A DNA stretch of 64,000 nt from Delphinus delphis (GCF_949987515.2 NC_082695.1:70388466-70452465), one strand, 5' to 3'; positions 39,761-52,253 are shown, counted from the stretch's first letter. A program made the numbers and translations. Notes: generated from the sequence alone by a model not told the origin.

Positions 39761-42584
39761 CAATTATTCTAAAAAGTATCTGCAGGTCTAACCATTCTCA
39801 ACAATTCCTCCACAATTCTTTAGTCAAATCATGATGTTTCTTAGAATATTTCTTATTTTGGCAAATTCCAGAGCTTACGTAACATACTTGAGTAACTTCA
39901 GAGGGTTCTGCAAAATAATCCTAGACAGTAGGAAAAGGCAGGATGAAGATTAGCTTCAGTTCAGAAACCCTGCTTGAACTTCATTTACAGCAAGATAAAG
40001 AATAATCTGATTATTTTTGTGCATGCGTAGCTCAGGTGAAAGCTGCCAGAAAGGTTTATCAGGTAAATATCTGAGGGCTTTCTGTAGAAAATACTGAAAG
40101 CAAACCTTTCAATGTTAATACAAAAGGGCCAAGATCACTTGACCGATTTTTAAAAGTATGAAAGCTAAATCAAGTCTCATTTTTCCCTATGTTGGGTATG
40201 ACATTTTTTTTTGGTAATTTACTAATGCTCGTGACCAAAATCTAGAGAAGAACCTGCGTTGAGCAAATATGTAGTCTCTCCCACTTTCCTACTGTAGCTT
40301 CCTCATCTCGTTCACCTCCTCGCAGAGGTGCTCGTAAGAGCCTGCTTTGCAGCAGAACAACCTCAGAGCACCGTTCGCTCCACAGAAGCGCAGCAGCAAA
40401 ATGCACTGATAAACGCTGTTTTGCTCACACACAAGTCAGCTCCCTAAGCCTGCCAGCAACAGCAGACCTTCCAACTGAGCAGGTGTTGAGAGACAAACAG
40501 GTTGAAGGTCTAAGCTTTTGTAGACGGAAGGTGCTACTTCTAAAACTGCTTAAATTGAATTTTTTTTTAGCCACATAGATAGGCCTTCCTTATTTTAAAT
40601 TTCCACATCTTATGTGAACTGAAAGAAGTCAGTCATTTATATGATGGGCTTAAAATCCTTCAACAATGATATGTGCTTGATTTGTTCCTTGGCTTTTTTT
40701 TTCCCTTCCAGAAAAGGTAGATATTGATCTATTTATTTATTTTTTGTTCATTTACAGGTCCACAATCCCTTGTCTTCAATTCTGATTTTGCAAAAGTTCT
40801 GAAAACATTTTGTAGTTTTGTGACCCAACCTGACCTGAATTGATGTGAGGATATTCTATAATCCTATTTTTTTTTATCCTATTACCCGTGACCACTTGTG
40901 TGTTTGCTATAGAAATAGTCATCTATTTCATTATTGGATGCTGCATCAGACTCCACAGTACATGTTACATGCACCGTACTAATTTCCTAAAATGCAAAGA
41001 ACTCCTGAACTTTGAGACAGCTATGGCTACAAAGGTTCTGATTAAGGAACTGTGCCAACAAAAGTTCTTTTAAAGTGCTTAAGGAAATGGTTTGAAAAAA
41101 AAAAATTACTACAGCAATTATCTTTTAATTACTTTGGAGGAATGCTGTCAGCACCTAAACCTATGAAAGTAAAAGTGGCTTTCAATTCCCTTCGAATATT
41201 CACACCCAGCCTGCTCAAGTTAATCATGAATATTTGAACATTTCTGGTTTGTCCAAACCTAGTAGATCTCCTAATTGGACACCATGTAGACCTCTACTTA
41301 TTGTTTGCTAGATGGTAATTTTATTTCTTCTGGAGAGCATTTTCGTATTCAGAACTACTAATCATATCTAGTAAAAGCTTTGGTTGTTTTGATTTGTCAA
41401 CTACTTAACTGGACATCTAATTTTTACAGCTATCTGAGGCAAGTTTTATGCACCGCCAAATACAAAACAGTTTAACCATCCAGGTTTCATTCATGTCATA
41501 GAGACAAAGATCCATTTCCCTCAGGACCCGACATGATCTTTGCTCTGAAACGCATGTTCCACATTCAAAGCCAAGTTTCTCAAAAGTGTTCTAGCATACA
41601 GCTCTAAAATTGTCAGGGCAACCTGCGATATACCATCTGTGAGCTGTGTGTGCTTGTGTGTGTGTGCGTGATTATGTGTATTTATGTATGTACATATTTT
41701 TATAGATTTACATTTACCTGTTTATTTGTAGACTGTCCCCATTCAAACACCCACAAACCTATCTGCCCTCCTCCCTCCTTTTGCCAACACAGACAACAGC
41801 TCTTGCAACTTCTTTTCCCTTGCCTAAAATGCCAATCATGGCTAAAGGAGTTGGGGAAATGATGACATATGAAGAACTTTTTACAGCTCAAGTTTCAGGC
41901 TCCTACTGTTTTGAGTTTCACCAATGAATCTAGGAGTGCAAAAAAATGTCTTTAGAAGATATGGACAACTCATGAAAGTTATTCCTTCAATAAATATCAT
42001 TATCACGTTCCAGGAACTGTCTAAGCACTGGACATAAATCACAATGCCGCCTAAGATTCATTCATGGATGTGCAGGAAAACATGAACAAATAAACAAGTT
42101 AGCAGAGTGGAGATACTCATCTAGTGAAATGAGTTAGGTTCACAAGGCATCCTATACATTCAGACAGAGGGAAGAATGCAAAATACTATAAAAAGCTGTA
42201 CAAATATGCAAAAGGAATTATTATAGATGATCACACTCCAGATAAGGTCTAATAAAGAGAAGAAACTTCATTAACTTGATTTGTCTTTAGTATTTTGTAA
42301 CCTCCAATGAAATACTCGTCAGTGGATCCTAAAGCCAATACACGACAGATGATGGGAAACTTTAGGACGGGTGGGGGGGGGGGAACAGGCTGGCAGCACA
42401 TGAATTCACTGATCAATCTAAGTAACATGAAAAAGAGAATGTCCAGATATTATCTAACTCTTGATGTGACGCAAAATGATGTATACAAGATAATCCAGAA
42501 AAAGAAGGAATCCAGATCCATTGAAACCTTTAGATCCAACTGCCAGTTTACAGGAAATGTGGAGAAGAGAATAACACGATAAAC
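39761..42584 (-). other. TCF4: Intron 7, largely unassigned
   Basis: No exon recognised. Contains a TG-rich simple stretch (41645-41700), a decayed L2-like fragment around 41985-42160 (CCTTCAATAAATATC, then AACTGTCTAAGCACTGGACA) and an 11-G run at 42373-42383. The rest is single-copy. Confidence 0.55.
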
Positions 42585-43105
42585 GACACCACAGGGCAGC
42601 AGTCAGCCAAATCCAGACTTGGAACTTTATACAGGAAAAATGACCCAGTTATAATATGAGAAGCAGGAGGGATGGGGAAAGTTACGGATTTTAAAAAGAC
42701 TTAAGAGACATGACAATCACATACAACGTGTGGACCTTGGTTGAATTCTGATTCAAACCCGCCAACTGTAAAAGACATTTGCAAGACAACTGGGGAAAAT
42801 CTCGGTATGCTATGAAAGTATTATTGATAGTTCTGCTAGCTGTAATACCAGCATGTGGCCATGAAAAGCAAAGGAGGGGGCTTATTTGTTAGAGATGCTC
42901 CTGAAATATTTATAGGTGAAATAATATGCTAACTGGGATTTGCTTTAAAATATTTTAGAAGCATAAAGTGGAAGGGATGCAATATAAAAAGACTGGGAAA
43001 TGATGACATCTGTTGAAACTCAGTGACGGTAGGACATTCGGCAATTTTCACTATTTTTTGGTGCATTTGAAAATTTCCATAATAAAAGAGTTCCAGAAGT
43101 TTAAC
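42585..43105 (+). mobile_element. Old L1 (L1M-type) 3' UTR
   Basis: Matches the mammalian L1M 3' UTR: GTGTGGACCTTGGTTGAATT, CATTTGCAAGACAACTGGGG, AGAGATGCTCCTGAAATATT, GGATTTGCTTTAAAATATTT and, at the 3' end, TTTGAAAATTTCCATAATAA. Non-coding. Confidence 0.75.
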
Positions 43106-44830
43106 ATGTCAATAAACAAATTCTACATGTTTTAAACATAACAAAGGAGATTGAGACTGAGACTGAGACTCAGCATGCTTTCTGAACACCAGCAGTGGGG
43201 TTAAAATCTGCAGATTCCTTTAAGATTTAGACTCGGTCCCTTTCTTAGGGTCACAGAGTTGTTAAATCTGACATGGAGACGAGGTCCTGGGAGACACCGG
43301 ACTAAAGGTCAAGCAGTTGGCCCAAGAAAGAATCGTAAGTCCCACCCGATCTGAGGACCAGTTCACAACTTTGTCCCTCTGCCCCTGTGCCACGATGCTC
43401 CATTCCTTTGCAAGGCAGAGGCAGGAAGGGCCAGGGGTCCAAGAACAGGCGGGCAGCATGCACAGCCCTCGCGAGGACACTCACCTCCCCAGCAAGCACA
43501 CAAGACAACCAGCCTTGCACACCCGCCCTGTGCATCCGTATTGCCCTCACACCTGCACAGGTGCTCACCGTGAAATTCTAAAATATTTAAATACTCTAAT
43601 TTTGGCATTAAGGTAAAAAAAGGTATGGGGGAGCAAATGCCAGCAGCTGGATTTTTTTTTAAAGCTGACATAAATAAAAATGTATTCATTAAATGTTTAT
43701 GAAAGTCAAAATTCAGCTGTTTGCTAAAACTGGGTGATTTGGCTACTGCTCAAACATCAACCTCTCAATCTGCAGGGGAAAAAAGCTGTGCATTTTTAGC
43801 TTTCAGAACATCAAAGGTTTTGTAGGCGTCCTGCAGTGGATCAAAGGGATGATGTCGTTTCTCACCCTCAGCTCGCGTCCCATCCTGGTCATCCTGCGTC
43901 CCGGAGAATGGGGTTTCCGGGTGGGGTGCTGCATTACTCAAGGACAAGAACAAGCACGTTCTGAACCCAATCCCGACTTTAAGTTCTTAGAGAGGAGCAT
44001 TCAATCAACTGAGCAAAACTGCAAAGAACTTCAGTCGGTACTTTAGGACGTCCTCCTGATTCAGAGCGGGCCTCTCACCATGCCCATCCTTTTCCCAAAC
44101 ACGGATTTGAGGGCACTCTGGATGTGAGTGCACTGCAAATGACAACTGTCCAGCGAACTTCGGAGCTCAGAGATCTCATTAGGCCTCTCCGAATGCGAAG
44201 AAAGGGATGAGAGAGTCTTGAGAGATAGGAATAAAATCTACCAATCTGCAGGAAAAGAAGAGCAGCTAAAAAGTTGTGGATCCAGCAAGGAGAATATTAA
44301 CTGAGGACCAGTTACTAGCTAGGGAAATCATGAACATAGAACAGAAGAGAAGAAATGTAAGTACGGAAGGGCTAAACTGCAAAACGTGTTTTCTCGTGGG
44401 AATAACTTGGGTGTGCTCCGCAATACGCTATACACTTGTGTGTGGGGAAATGGTTCCTTTCTTCTTATAATCTTTGCATTGAATTGAAACATTTTCAGGG
44501 ACATTCATTACCTGTCTTGATGCAAACATGAATGACTGCTGTGATTTCAGTTGAACAAGCTGCCTAGAAGGGCAGTGTCAAGCCTTATACATGTGTGCGA
44601 CCAGCTACTTTGGTGTCACTGAGGTCCTCTGAGGTTTGGTGTTTACCTTCACTCTGGCCGCTCTGTGCTTTTGAACTCCTCAAGGGGGCAGAAAGCTGTA
44701 CTTCCTTCATGAGCTTTAGATACCTGGTCCCCAGAGGAACAGGAGCTTCAGACGGTAGGAAAGAGTTTGAAAACACAGGCCAAAATAATCTGGAGGAAGC
44801 AGCCGAAGAACCATGAAGGGTCTCGCCTTC
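43106..44830 (-). other. TCF4: Intron 7, moderately GC-rich in part, unassigned
   Basis: 43260-43570 is more GC-rich than its neighbours and has a consensus minus-strand splice donor (GAG|GTGAGT, exon end at 43485), discussed in the findings. Overlapping frames on both strands here lack recognisable domains. No repeat identified. Confidence 0.5.
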
Positions 44831-44834
44831 AGGG

Positions 44835-44970
44835 TGAGGTAAAGAGCCCAGGGTTCAAGTCTTCCTAGACAAGTTACCTAACTGCCCCTCACCCCAGTCT
44901 CTTCATTCGTGGGATGGAGATGATAACTGTGCATGTTCATGGAGTTGCTTGGAGGAGGGAGGAAAAGATA
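44835..44970 (+). repeat. MIR fragment
   Basis: AGGGTTCAAGTCTTCCTAGA, ACAAGTTACCTAACTGCCCC, TCTCTTCATTCGTGGGATGG and AGATGATAAC follow the MIR core in forward orientation. Confidence 0.7.
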
Positions 44971-45050
44971 CCCACGGGCCACTTGTCACATGTGGCCCTG
45001 AGACAGTACATTAGAGGAAAGGGAGTGCCAGTGAGAGTCAGAAAAACTTT

Positions 45051-45267
45051 TTTTAAAACTATTTTATTTATTTATTTAGGTTGTGCCAGGTCTTAGTTGC
45101 AGCATGCGGGATCTTTTTAGTCGTGGCGGGCGGACTCCTTAGTTGCGGCATGTGAACTCTTAGTTGCGGCATGCACGCGGGATCTAGTTCCCCGACCAGG
45201 GATCGAACCCGGGCCCCCGTGCATTGGGAGCACGGAGTCTTACCCACTGGACCACCAGGAAAGTCCC
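45051..45267 (-). mobile_element. CHR-type SINE
   Basis: Minus-strand copy with GTTCCCCGACCAGGGATCGA, GGGAGCACGGAGTCTTACCC and the RC of GGGACTTTCCTGGTGGTCCA at the right end. The 11-bp target-site duplication AG(A/G)AAAACTTT lies at 45040-45050 and 45268-45278. Confidence 0.92.
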
Positions 45268-45379
45268 AGGAAAACTTTCTTTGTTCGTTGATTCTTGGTT
45301 TGTTTTTTATGAGGTGCCAGGCACTGTACTAGATGGTGGGAACACAGGAGGTAACCCACGCCGACATGTACAGCACGAA

Positions 45380-45680
45380 TAAATAACAATACTTCAGCTG
45401 GGAAGTCTCTCCTCAATCATCAGTCTGATATAGAGATGCCTCTCTCCCCACCTTCCCCTGCACCTAGCCCAGGTCTCCAGCATGCATGGTGCTGAAAATC
45501 ACCCAACTCTGAAGTTAGGATTTCAAGCTGATGTTGCTACCCATCTGCCTCCACCCCCTACTGTAAGATCCTAGAAGCTGGGGTCTTCGTGTCCATGTAC
45601 CTAGTACTCCTTACACATAGCAAATAGTCAGTACAAATTTAACAACCAGGTTAACGGATAAATAAAATGAAAGAATAAAT
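45380..45680 (+). repeat. L2 3' fragment
   Basis: CCCCCTACTGTAAGATCCTA, GAAGCTGGGGTCTTCGTGTC, ACCTAGTACTCC and ACACATAGCAAATAGTCAGT match the L2 3' end in forward orientation. A reverse L2-like scrap (GAGGTGCCAGGCACTGTACT) lies just before it at about 45309-45360. Confidence 0.7.
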
Positions 45681-45784
45681 GACGACTTCTCAGTTTTCTA
45701 ACTTATAAAATGAGGATAATATCAGTTTCCCTTCTTTACTGTATTTAAAAGCATTTAGAATGTATACACTTCTATGCAGGCCTA

Positions 45785-46248
45785 TCTTTTTCATAGCGCA
45801 ATAGCCAAGAAGTGGAAGCAACCCAAGTATTCATCGATGGATGAATAATTAAACAAATGTGGTATCTACAAACAGTGAAATATTATTCAGCCTTAAAAAG
45901 GAAAGAAACTCTGACACATGCTACAACATGGGTGAGCCTTGAGGACATGATGCTAAGAGAAATAAGATAAACATGGTATGATTCCACTTATAAGAGGTAC
46001 CTATAGTAGTCAAATTCATACAGACATAAAGTAGAATGGTGGTTGCCAAGGGCTGGGGAGGAGGGGAGAATGGGGAGTTGTTGTTTAGTGGGTATAGAGG
46101 TTCACTTTTGCAAGATGAAAAAGTTCCGGAGATTGGTTGCCTGACAGTGTAAAACATCCTTACCACTACTGAGCTATACAATTAGAAATGGTTAAGATGG
46201 TAAAATCTATGTTATGTGTTTTATAGCATAATAAAAAATTTTTTTTTA
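45785..46248 (+). mobile_element. L1 3' end (L1M-type)
   Basis: AATAGCCAAGAAGTGGAAGC, CATCGATGGATGAATAATTA, AATATTATTCAGCCTTAAAA, GGTATGATTCCACTTATAAG and GGTGGTTGCCAAGGGCTGGG follow the terminal ORF2 and 3' UTR of L1M elements. It ends in an AATAAAAAATTTTTT tail. Confidence 0.9.
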
Positions 46249-46333
46249 AGTTCTATGTAGGGAGGCTGGATTGGGATGATAGATTGAATGTAGGCTTCTA
46301 CTCTCCCTTCAACTCCACATCTCCTAAATGATC

Positions 46334-46380
46334 CTGTGTGTGTGTGTCTGTGTGTGTGTGTGTGTGTGTGTCTGTGCCTG
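46334..46380. repeat. TG microsatellite
   Basis: (TG)n with TC interruptions. Histidine/threonine-rich antisense frames over it are artefacts. Confidence 0.95.
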
Positions 46381-46399
46381 TAAGTATGTGTAGATTTAG

Positions 46400-47559
46400 A
46401 GAAGATACACATACTAGTAAATGCTGAAAAATAAAAAAGAGCACCTTCAATGGACTAGGAATTTTTGAATTGTTCTTGAAAGATAAAAGTAGATGGATTG
46501 GCTCTACAGTGGGAAAACAAAAATCATAAATCAAGCCAGAAGACTGCAGGAAAAAGAGCTGAGTCAGGGTGCCTGAATCCCAGGGTCGACACGTAAATGG
46601 AGCTGGAGGGGAGTCTGATGAAAAAATCAGTGATTAATTGAGGTGCTGTACTGAGAGATGCTAGGCAAGCCAGGGCAAATATGAGATGGAAAAAGGGGGA
46701 ACATGACTTTAGAACTTGAATTCCGTATCTAGCAAAATTGCATTCCAAATGTTGATCAAAATAAAGACAATACAGAAAATGCAAGAATTCTGAACATTTA
46801 TACTCCTACACTTCTGAAAGAATTACAAAAGGATATATAACCACAAAGACAAAAATAAACGAAAAAGAAATGGCACAGTCCACAAGAAATAGTAAGATGT
46901 GGAAAGTAAACCCAAGAGCAGAGTCCGTGTAATTGTTGATGCAATAAAAATAGAAAAATCTAGAAGGAAGTAAACTGATCTCAACTTGGAAGGTAAAGGA
47001 GGTAGGAAGAAGTAGAAAGTGGGGAATTAAAAATGTTCTAAGATTCATTCTTACCTTGTTCAGGGAATATATAGATAGTAACCAACTCTAGACTTATAAT
47101 AGAAAATATAATTTTAAATCTGTGAGTTGAAAACGAAAGAGTAATTTTTACAAGGAAAAAAATAAGATGTGTAATTCTCCTATTATTAGCGGGGGAGAGC
47201 AGCAAAGAAAACAAAGGTTATGTAATCAAGCCAAGAAAAGGATGGACGTTAAACAGGAAAACTTGGGAAACACAAAAATTAACACAGCAAGAATAAATGT
47301 ATTTTAATAACTATATGTGTTACCTTATTTTGTTGTGCTTATTTTGAGATTACATTCTTCAGTTAAGATACAGTGGCTGTCACATTAGCCTGGAGAAATG
47401 TAAAGCTAAACACTGTGCAACAGACCACCAAGAATAAAACAGAATGAGAATATGAAAAATAAAAAGAGAATATATGTAAGATAAAATCTACAAGAAGAAA
47501 GCACAGATAGCAACATGACTATCAGTTGAAAGCCAATGCAAGGCAAAATTAATAAAAGA
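46400..47559 (-). other. TCF4: Intron 7, AT-rich, probably very old LINE debris
   Basis: A-rich plus strand with many short L1-like phrases (for example ATCAAAATAAAGACAATACA) but no clear boundaries. No exon recognised. Confidence 0.4.
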
Positions 47560-48900
47560 AAAAAAGTATATTTCATATTGATGAAACTCTAGGCCACCAA
47601 AAATATTAAATATTCATGAACCTCTAATGTCTATTTATGACCCAGCTTTGAGGTATATTTTTAAAGTACAGATACACGAGAAATTGATAAATCCATCATC
47701 AAAGTGGTAGACCAGCACAAATCTCTCTCAGCAATTTAAGCAAGTAGACTGAAAACAAGACACTGTTTACTATAGGAAATAGAGAAAACTTAGGATATTT
47801 GTCATTTTCAAATGCACATGGAATATTTAAAAACTAACAGCAGATGAAGCCACAAAGAAAATCTCACTGAATCACCCCCAAGTAGGAAATATCCACGCCA
47901 TTTCCCCATTCGAAATGTAATAAAGAAATTAAGAACAAAACTATAATCGCATGACCATCATGAAAAGCATTATATTAAAGCAATTTTAAAATGGCATTTA
48001 AAACAATACAGAAATCAATGACAATGATAGTACTGACAGTATATTAAAAAATCTTGTGGGATGCAGCCCAAGCAGTAGGCAAGTGAAAAATTATGGCCTA
48101 AAACTGCATATTAGAATATGTAAAAGTAAAATTAAGTGAGCTAGGCATACTATATAGAAAGCTAGAAAAAGTTCAAAATACTAAAGAAATGAGATATTAA
48201 AATATATATGAAATCTAAATAAAATGTAGATTATCAATAAAACCAAAAGAAAGTTCTTTGAAAAGATCGAAGAAAAGACAGACCTCTGGCAAGACTGAGA
48301 GAAGGAAAAAGAGAGAAAGAAAAAGAGAGAACACATATCAACAAGATTACAAACTATATCTGTACACAAATCTTAGATACGGATAAGGAATTTTTCAATG
48401 TAAAAATAACTCTATGTATAATTTTATGCAATAAATTATGAAGTCTAGAAACTGGATGTTTCCTAGGATATAAAAAGTATCCCAATTGACATACAGAGAG
48501 CTAGAAATTGAAAAGTTAGTCAAAAATTCACTTCCAAAGAACCAGCTCCAGGCAATTTCTCCCAAATTTCAAAAAGTTCTGCCTTACATAAGCTATTTTA
48601 AGGTACAGAAAGAAGTAGGAAATTTTCCCGATGCCCTCAACATGAGCAGCATAAAGGTAAGATGTCAACTAGACAAAGTGACACACAAAAAAGAAAATGA
48701 CAGGCTACCCTCCAGGTGGAACAGGAAACAAGCGAAATCCCTGGATAACAAGGGGCCTATTGCATTTAGTCACAAAATTTCTGGGACAAACCCTGTTTTC
48801 CATTTTATATTAAACCCTGCTTTGCCAGTTTATATAAAATTTTAAATAAAATATAAATGTAGATAACATATAAAGATATATAAAATATAAAATTTTTATA
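47560..48900 (+). mobile_element. Old L1 ORF2-derived segment
   Basis: Forward L1 ORF2 traces include ACCAAAAGAAAGTTCTTTGA, AAGACAGACCTCTGGCAAGA, ATAACTCTATGTATAATTTT and AACCAGCTCCAGGCAATTTC with TCCCAAATTTCAAAAAGTTC. The reading frame is broken many times. The 119-codon frame at 48486-48845 is a surviving piece of the reverse-transcriptase frame, not a gene. It ends in a hairpin-forming inverted repeat (48815-48916). Confidence 0.75.
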
Positions 48901-48916
48901 AACTGGCAAAGCAGGG
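48815..48916. repeat. 29-30-bp inverted repeat with 43-nt AT-rich loop
   Basis: The left arm 48815-48844 (CCCTGCTTTGCCAGTTTATA onward) and right arm 48888-48916 are reverse complements except for a one-base length difference and a minor AT difference. The loop 48845-48887 is almost pure A/T. The structure could extrude as a hairpin or cruciform. Confidence 0.9.
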
Positions 48917-49556
48917 CTTATCTCAGGAATTCTTTTAGTATGACTCAAAGTTTTAAATTCTCTTATACACATATGGGTTTAAACACACATGGGTATATTC
49001 ATCTTAAGAAGTCATGGATTGTAAGAAAGTTTCCTTAATCTATTAGAAGTCGATTTATTTAAGAATGAAGCAGTAGAAGTTTCTCTGCTCAAGTCAGAAA
49101 AGGCAAGGCTGATAAAACTAAGAAACAATACTGTCAATATTTGCCAGTGATTTTCTTCCTAGAAAATCTTAATCAACTAAAACAAAACAAAACACAAAAA
49201 CAAACAAAAAACAATCAGAGGCCAGTAAAAAAGTTCTGTAACATTACATTATGGGTTGTAAGATCAACATACGCAAAAAAGACAACTTTCCTGCACATCA
49301 GCTAACCAATGAACAACTGTAATGGAAAAAAAAAAATCCTGCTTAGAAAATATCTAAAGATAAAATTAACAAGAACATTTTTAAAATGTATTAAACGCTA
49401 CCGAAGCCACACAAGTAAATCTTTACAAACGGGGGTCGCAGGGGTTCCAATTTTCTAAATAGCGAGTCTCTATATTAAAGCAAGTTAATTCTCCCCAAAT
49501 TAATCTATTAAATGCAACGCAGTTACCACTTTTATATTTTACTCAATATACTCGTA

Positions 49557-49582
49557 TCTTAAAAACTCATGAGTTTTTAAGA
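49557..49582. repeat. Perfect 26-bp palindrome
   Basis: The sequence TCTTAAAAACTCAT and its exact reverse complement read through without spacer and without mismatch. A 14-bp direct repeat CACTTTTATATTTT flanks it at 49527-49540 and 49595-49608. Confidence 0.95.
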
Positions 49583-49608
49583 ATGCACTCGTGTCACTTT
49601 TATATTTT

Positions 49609-50833
49609 TTAAAGACATGAAAGTAAGGGAAAGAAGATGCTACGCAGTTTTATCACAGTACGTTCTGCAAGAAGGCGTGACTGTTGGGATGCTGCGACCA
49701 GGCTAAAATGTTAGTTACAGCAGAAGCAGGCCTAGAATCCAGAGTCTGACTTCTTTTCCCAAAACGGGAAGCCGGTCACTTGTTTCCTGCTCAAACCTAC
49801 GTATCCAGAGAAGAGGTACCATTTCTCAACTACTCAGCTTTGCAGCCTTTCCAAATGGCTCTTCGGGTTGAAGGGCCTTCTTTTCCACTTGCCCGTATTA
49901 TATCCCACCCCTCTTTCCCACACTTCACTTGGCGCGACATGTCACCCATTCTCATCTCACAGCCAGTCCAGTTAACCTGTGTGGACACGTCTTTGATGCC
50001 TGTGGGGAAACTGCCCCGGGACACCTCAATATACCCCTGACATCTAACCTGAAACATGGCGTGTAGGTTTCACATCAAAATAGTCAATCACACTTTCCTT
50101 TTTTACTAGGTGCTGGGGAAACCATTGTTTTTAAGAGTTTAGCTTTCCCGTGAGAATTTTTGCGAGGACTCGCTACCTCAGCCCTTTCTTGAATGTGGCT
50201 CAGTAAGGAAGGAATGGCAGACTCCGGGTGTCTGTAAACTGGAAGGTGGAGAGCTGCTCCCCTGCAGAGTAACTGCCTACCCACCAGTCCTCGGATCTCC
50301 TCTTTCCACCCATATTTTTCAATTAAGTGATTCACCACCAACATGCTATGACGGATCCGGAGCCTCTGATCCATTTGGTGAGCTCGATATTATAAAAATG
50401 TAGAAAGAGGTGCCCAATGGGAGGTAAGAAAATTCAGCACCTTCTCTGTTTGAGGATAGATGGCCAAAAACTGGTGAGATGGTACCTGTTGTCTCTATTT
50501 AAGAACAGATTACTATCTCACCACCCCTCCCCAGGTCTCCCTTTACCTTACGATAGGATAACTATAAAACAAGCCACTCTAGGGGTTAATCCCTAAAGCC
50601 TCTCTCTACCTAATGAGCATATTTTTCTTGGAATAGGGAATCAAATGAGTCACTTAATCCTATTATTATCAAGAAAAATATGAATCAGAGTCAAGGACAA
50701 AGGGGAACAAATGATATATTAAGTAGTCATGCTTACATTTAACTGATAAGAACAGCCACTGGGGTATATTCCATAAAGTTCTCAAAGAGACTGCTGAAGT
50801 CCTGTAGCCTTCAATCAGGCCAACATGGTTATT
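49609..50833 (-). other. TCF4: Intron 7, single-copy, nothing recognised
   Basis: No repeat or exon identified. Overlapping frames on both strands (for example 49780-50040) carry no known domain. Confidence 0.5.
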
Positions 50834-50846
50834 CCAAGAAGAACTT

Positions 50847-51130
50847 AAAATTTTTTTTTTAATTAATTTATTTTATTTATGGCTGTGTTGGGTCTTCATT
50901 TCTGTGCGAGGGCTTTTTCTAGTTGCGGCAAGTGGGGGCCACTCTTCATCGCGGTACGCGGGCCTCTCACTATCGCGGCCTCTCTTGTTGCGGAGCACAG
51001 GCTCCAGACGCGCAGGCTCAGTAACTGTGGCTCACGGGCCCAGTTGCTCCGCGGCATGTGGGATCTTCCCAGACCAGGGCTCGAACCCGTGTCCCCTGCA
51101 TTGGCAAGCAGATTCTCAACCACTGCGCCA
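50847..51130 (-). mobile_element. CHR-type SINE, head slightly truncated
   Basis: Minus-strand copy with an AATTAATTTATTTTATTTAT tail at left and GGGATCTTCCCAGACCAGGG, CTCGAACCCGTGTCCCCTGC in the body. The first roughly 10 bases of the head (GGGCTTCCC) are missing. The perfect 13-bp target-site duplication CCAAGAAGAACTT lies at 50834-50846 and 51131-51143. Confidence 0.95.
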
Positions 51131-51744
51131 CCAAGAAGAACTTTAAACCCCATCATGTTACCACTGTCCAATGAGTGGGATTTAACAATGTGTCCTCCAC
51201 ATCTCTCATCCTTTTCAAAGGAAAGCTATGTGTTACTTGGGGCACTGAACGTCAACAAAAATGATTCAATACATGCTGCTAACATTTGTAACCAAGGGAA
51301 ATTCCACACTGTGTTGAACTTGGTATTATTCTGTGGAATAAGGTACATCACGTCCAGAGGGCAGAGAGCCAAATCCTGGCCACCATTAGTCCCTTTGTAG
51401 CTCTAGAAAGATTATTTCTTTCTTTTACCTTATAGACTAGAAATAAAACCATCTGAATATTTATTAAATATTTATTTACTATGTTATTTTCTTTTGATAT
51501 GAAATTAGGCTTTGGAATTAAAAAAGAGAGAGAGACAGAGAAAGAAATGCCTACCGTCTCAGCAGGAAATTGCAAAGAGTACTTAATGTTACCAAAGTTA
51601 TGAGTTAGACCAAAATAAAAAGCTTCACGACGAATATTTGACCCTCAGATTTTAGAAACAATGACCTACTCAAAGATACTCTTCACTCTTATCTACCAAA
51701 AGTCAAGGATAAGTTACAGCTTGACTAATAACCTTCAGTTTTAT

Positions 51745-51985
51745 AATCATAGTAGCCAACATTTACTGAGTGTGTTCTATGGGCCAGACTCTTTTAAGGG
51801 TCTTACATACATTAAATTATTTAACCCTCACAAAATCCTATGAAGAAAGTACTAATATTAATGCTATTTCACAGATAGGGAGGAAACTGAGGTATAGAAA
51901 GTTTAAATAACCTGTCCCAGACAAGACATTTGGCTAACGGAAGTCTGGCTTAAGGGCCGCACCCTTATCTTCTACGCGCTAAATC
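51745..51985 (-). repeat. MIR element
   Basis: Reverse MIR: AACATTTACTGAGTGTGTTC, TTAAATTATTTAACCCTCAC, AGGGAGGAAACTGAGGTATA and AAGTCTGGCTTAAGGGC. Confidence 0.85.
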
Positions 51986-52144
51986 CCTTGAGCATGACAC
52001 CAGTCTCCATGTAGTGGAGGAGACCAATCAAACTGGAATATCTGATATACATCTGCCCTTATACATGATACCCAGAAAACTATATTTATTATCCACTCTA
52101 GAAAATTCTTGTGGCTGGGAAGAAGGTTTAAAATAAGTCTTAGT

Positions 52145-52243
52145 ATGTATATGTATAACTGATTCACTTTGCTGCACAGCAGAAACTAACACAACATTGT
52201 AAAGCAACTATACTCCAATAAAAAAGTAATAAAAAAGTAAAAG
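52145..52243 (+). mobile_element. Very short 5'-truncated L1 insertion
   Basis: About 100 bp of cetartiodactyl L1 3' end (GATTCACTTTGCTGCACAGC, AACATTGTAAAGCAACTATA, CTCCAATAAAAAAG). The 10-bp target-site duplication AAGTCTTAGT lies at 52135-52144 and 52244-52253. Confidence 0.9.
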
Positions 52244-52253
52244 AAGTCTTAGT

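Noticed and set aside
41645..41700. Possible Z-DNA or regulatory TG stretch
   Set aside because: Short interrupted TG/TA simple repeat; nothing to separate it from ordinary microsatellite sequence.
48486..48845. 119-codon forward frame
   Set aside because: Residual piece of old L1 ORF2 with broken flanks.
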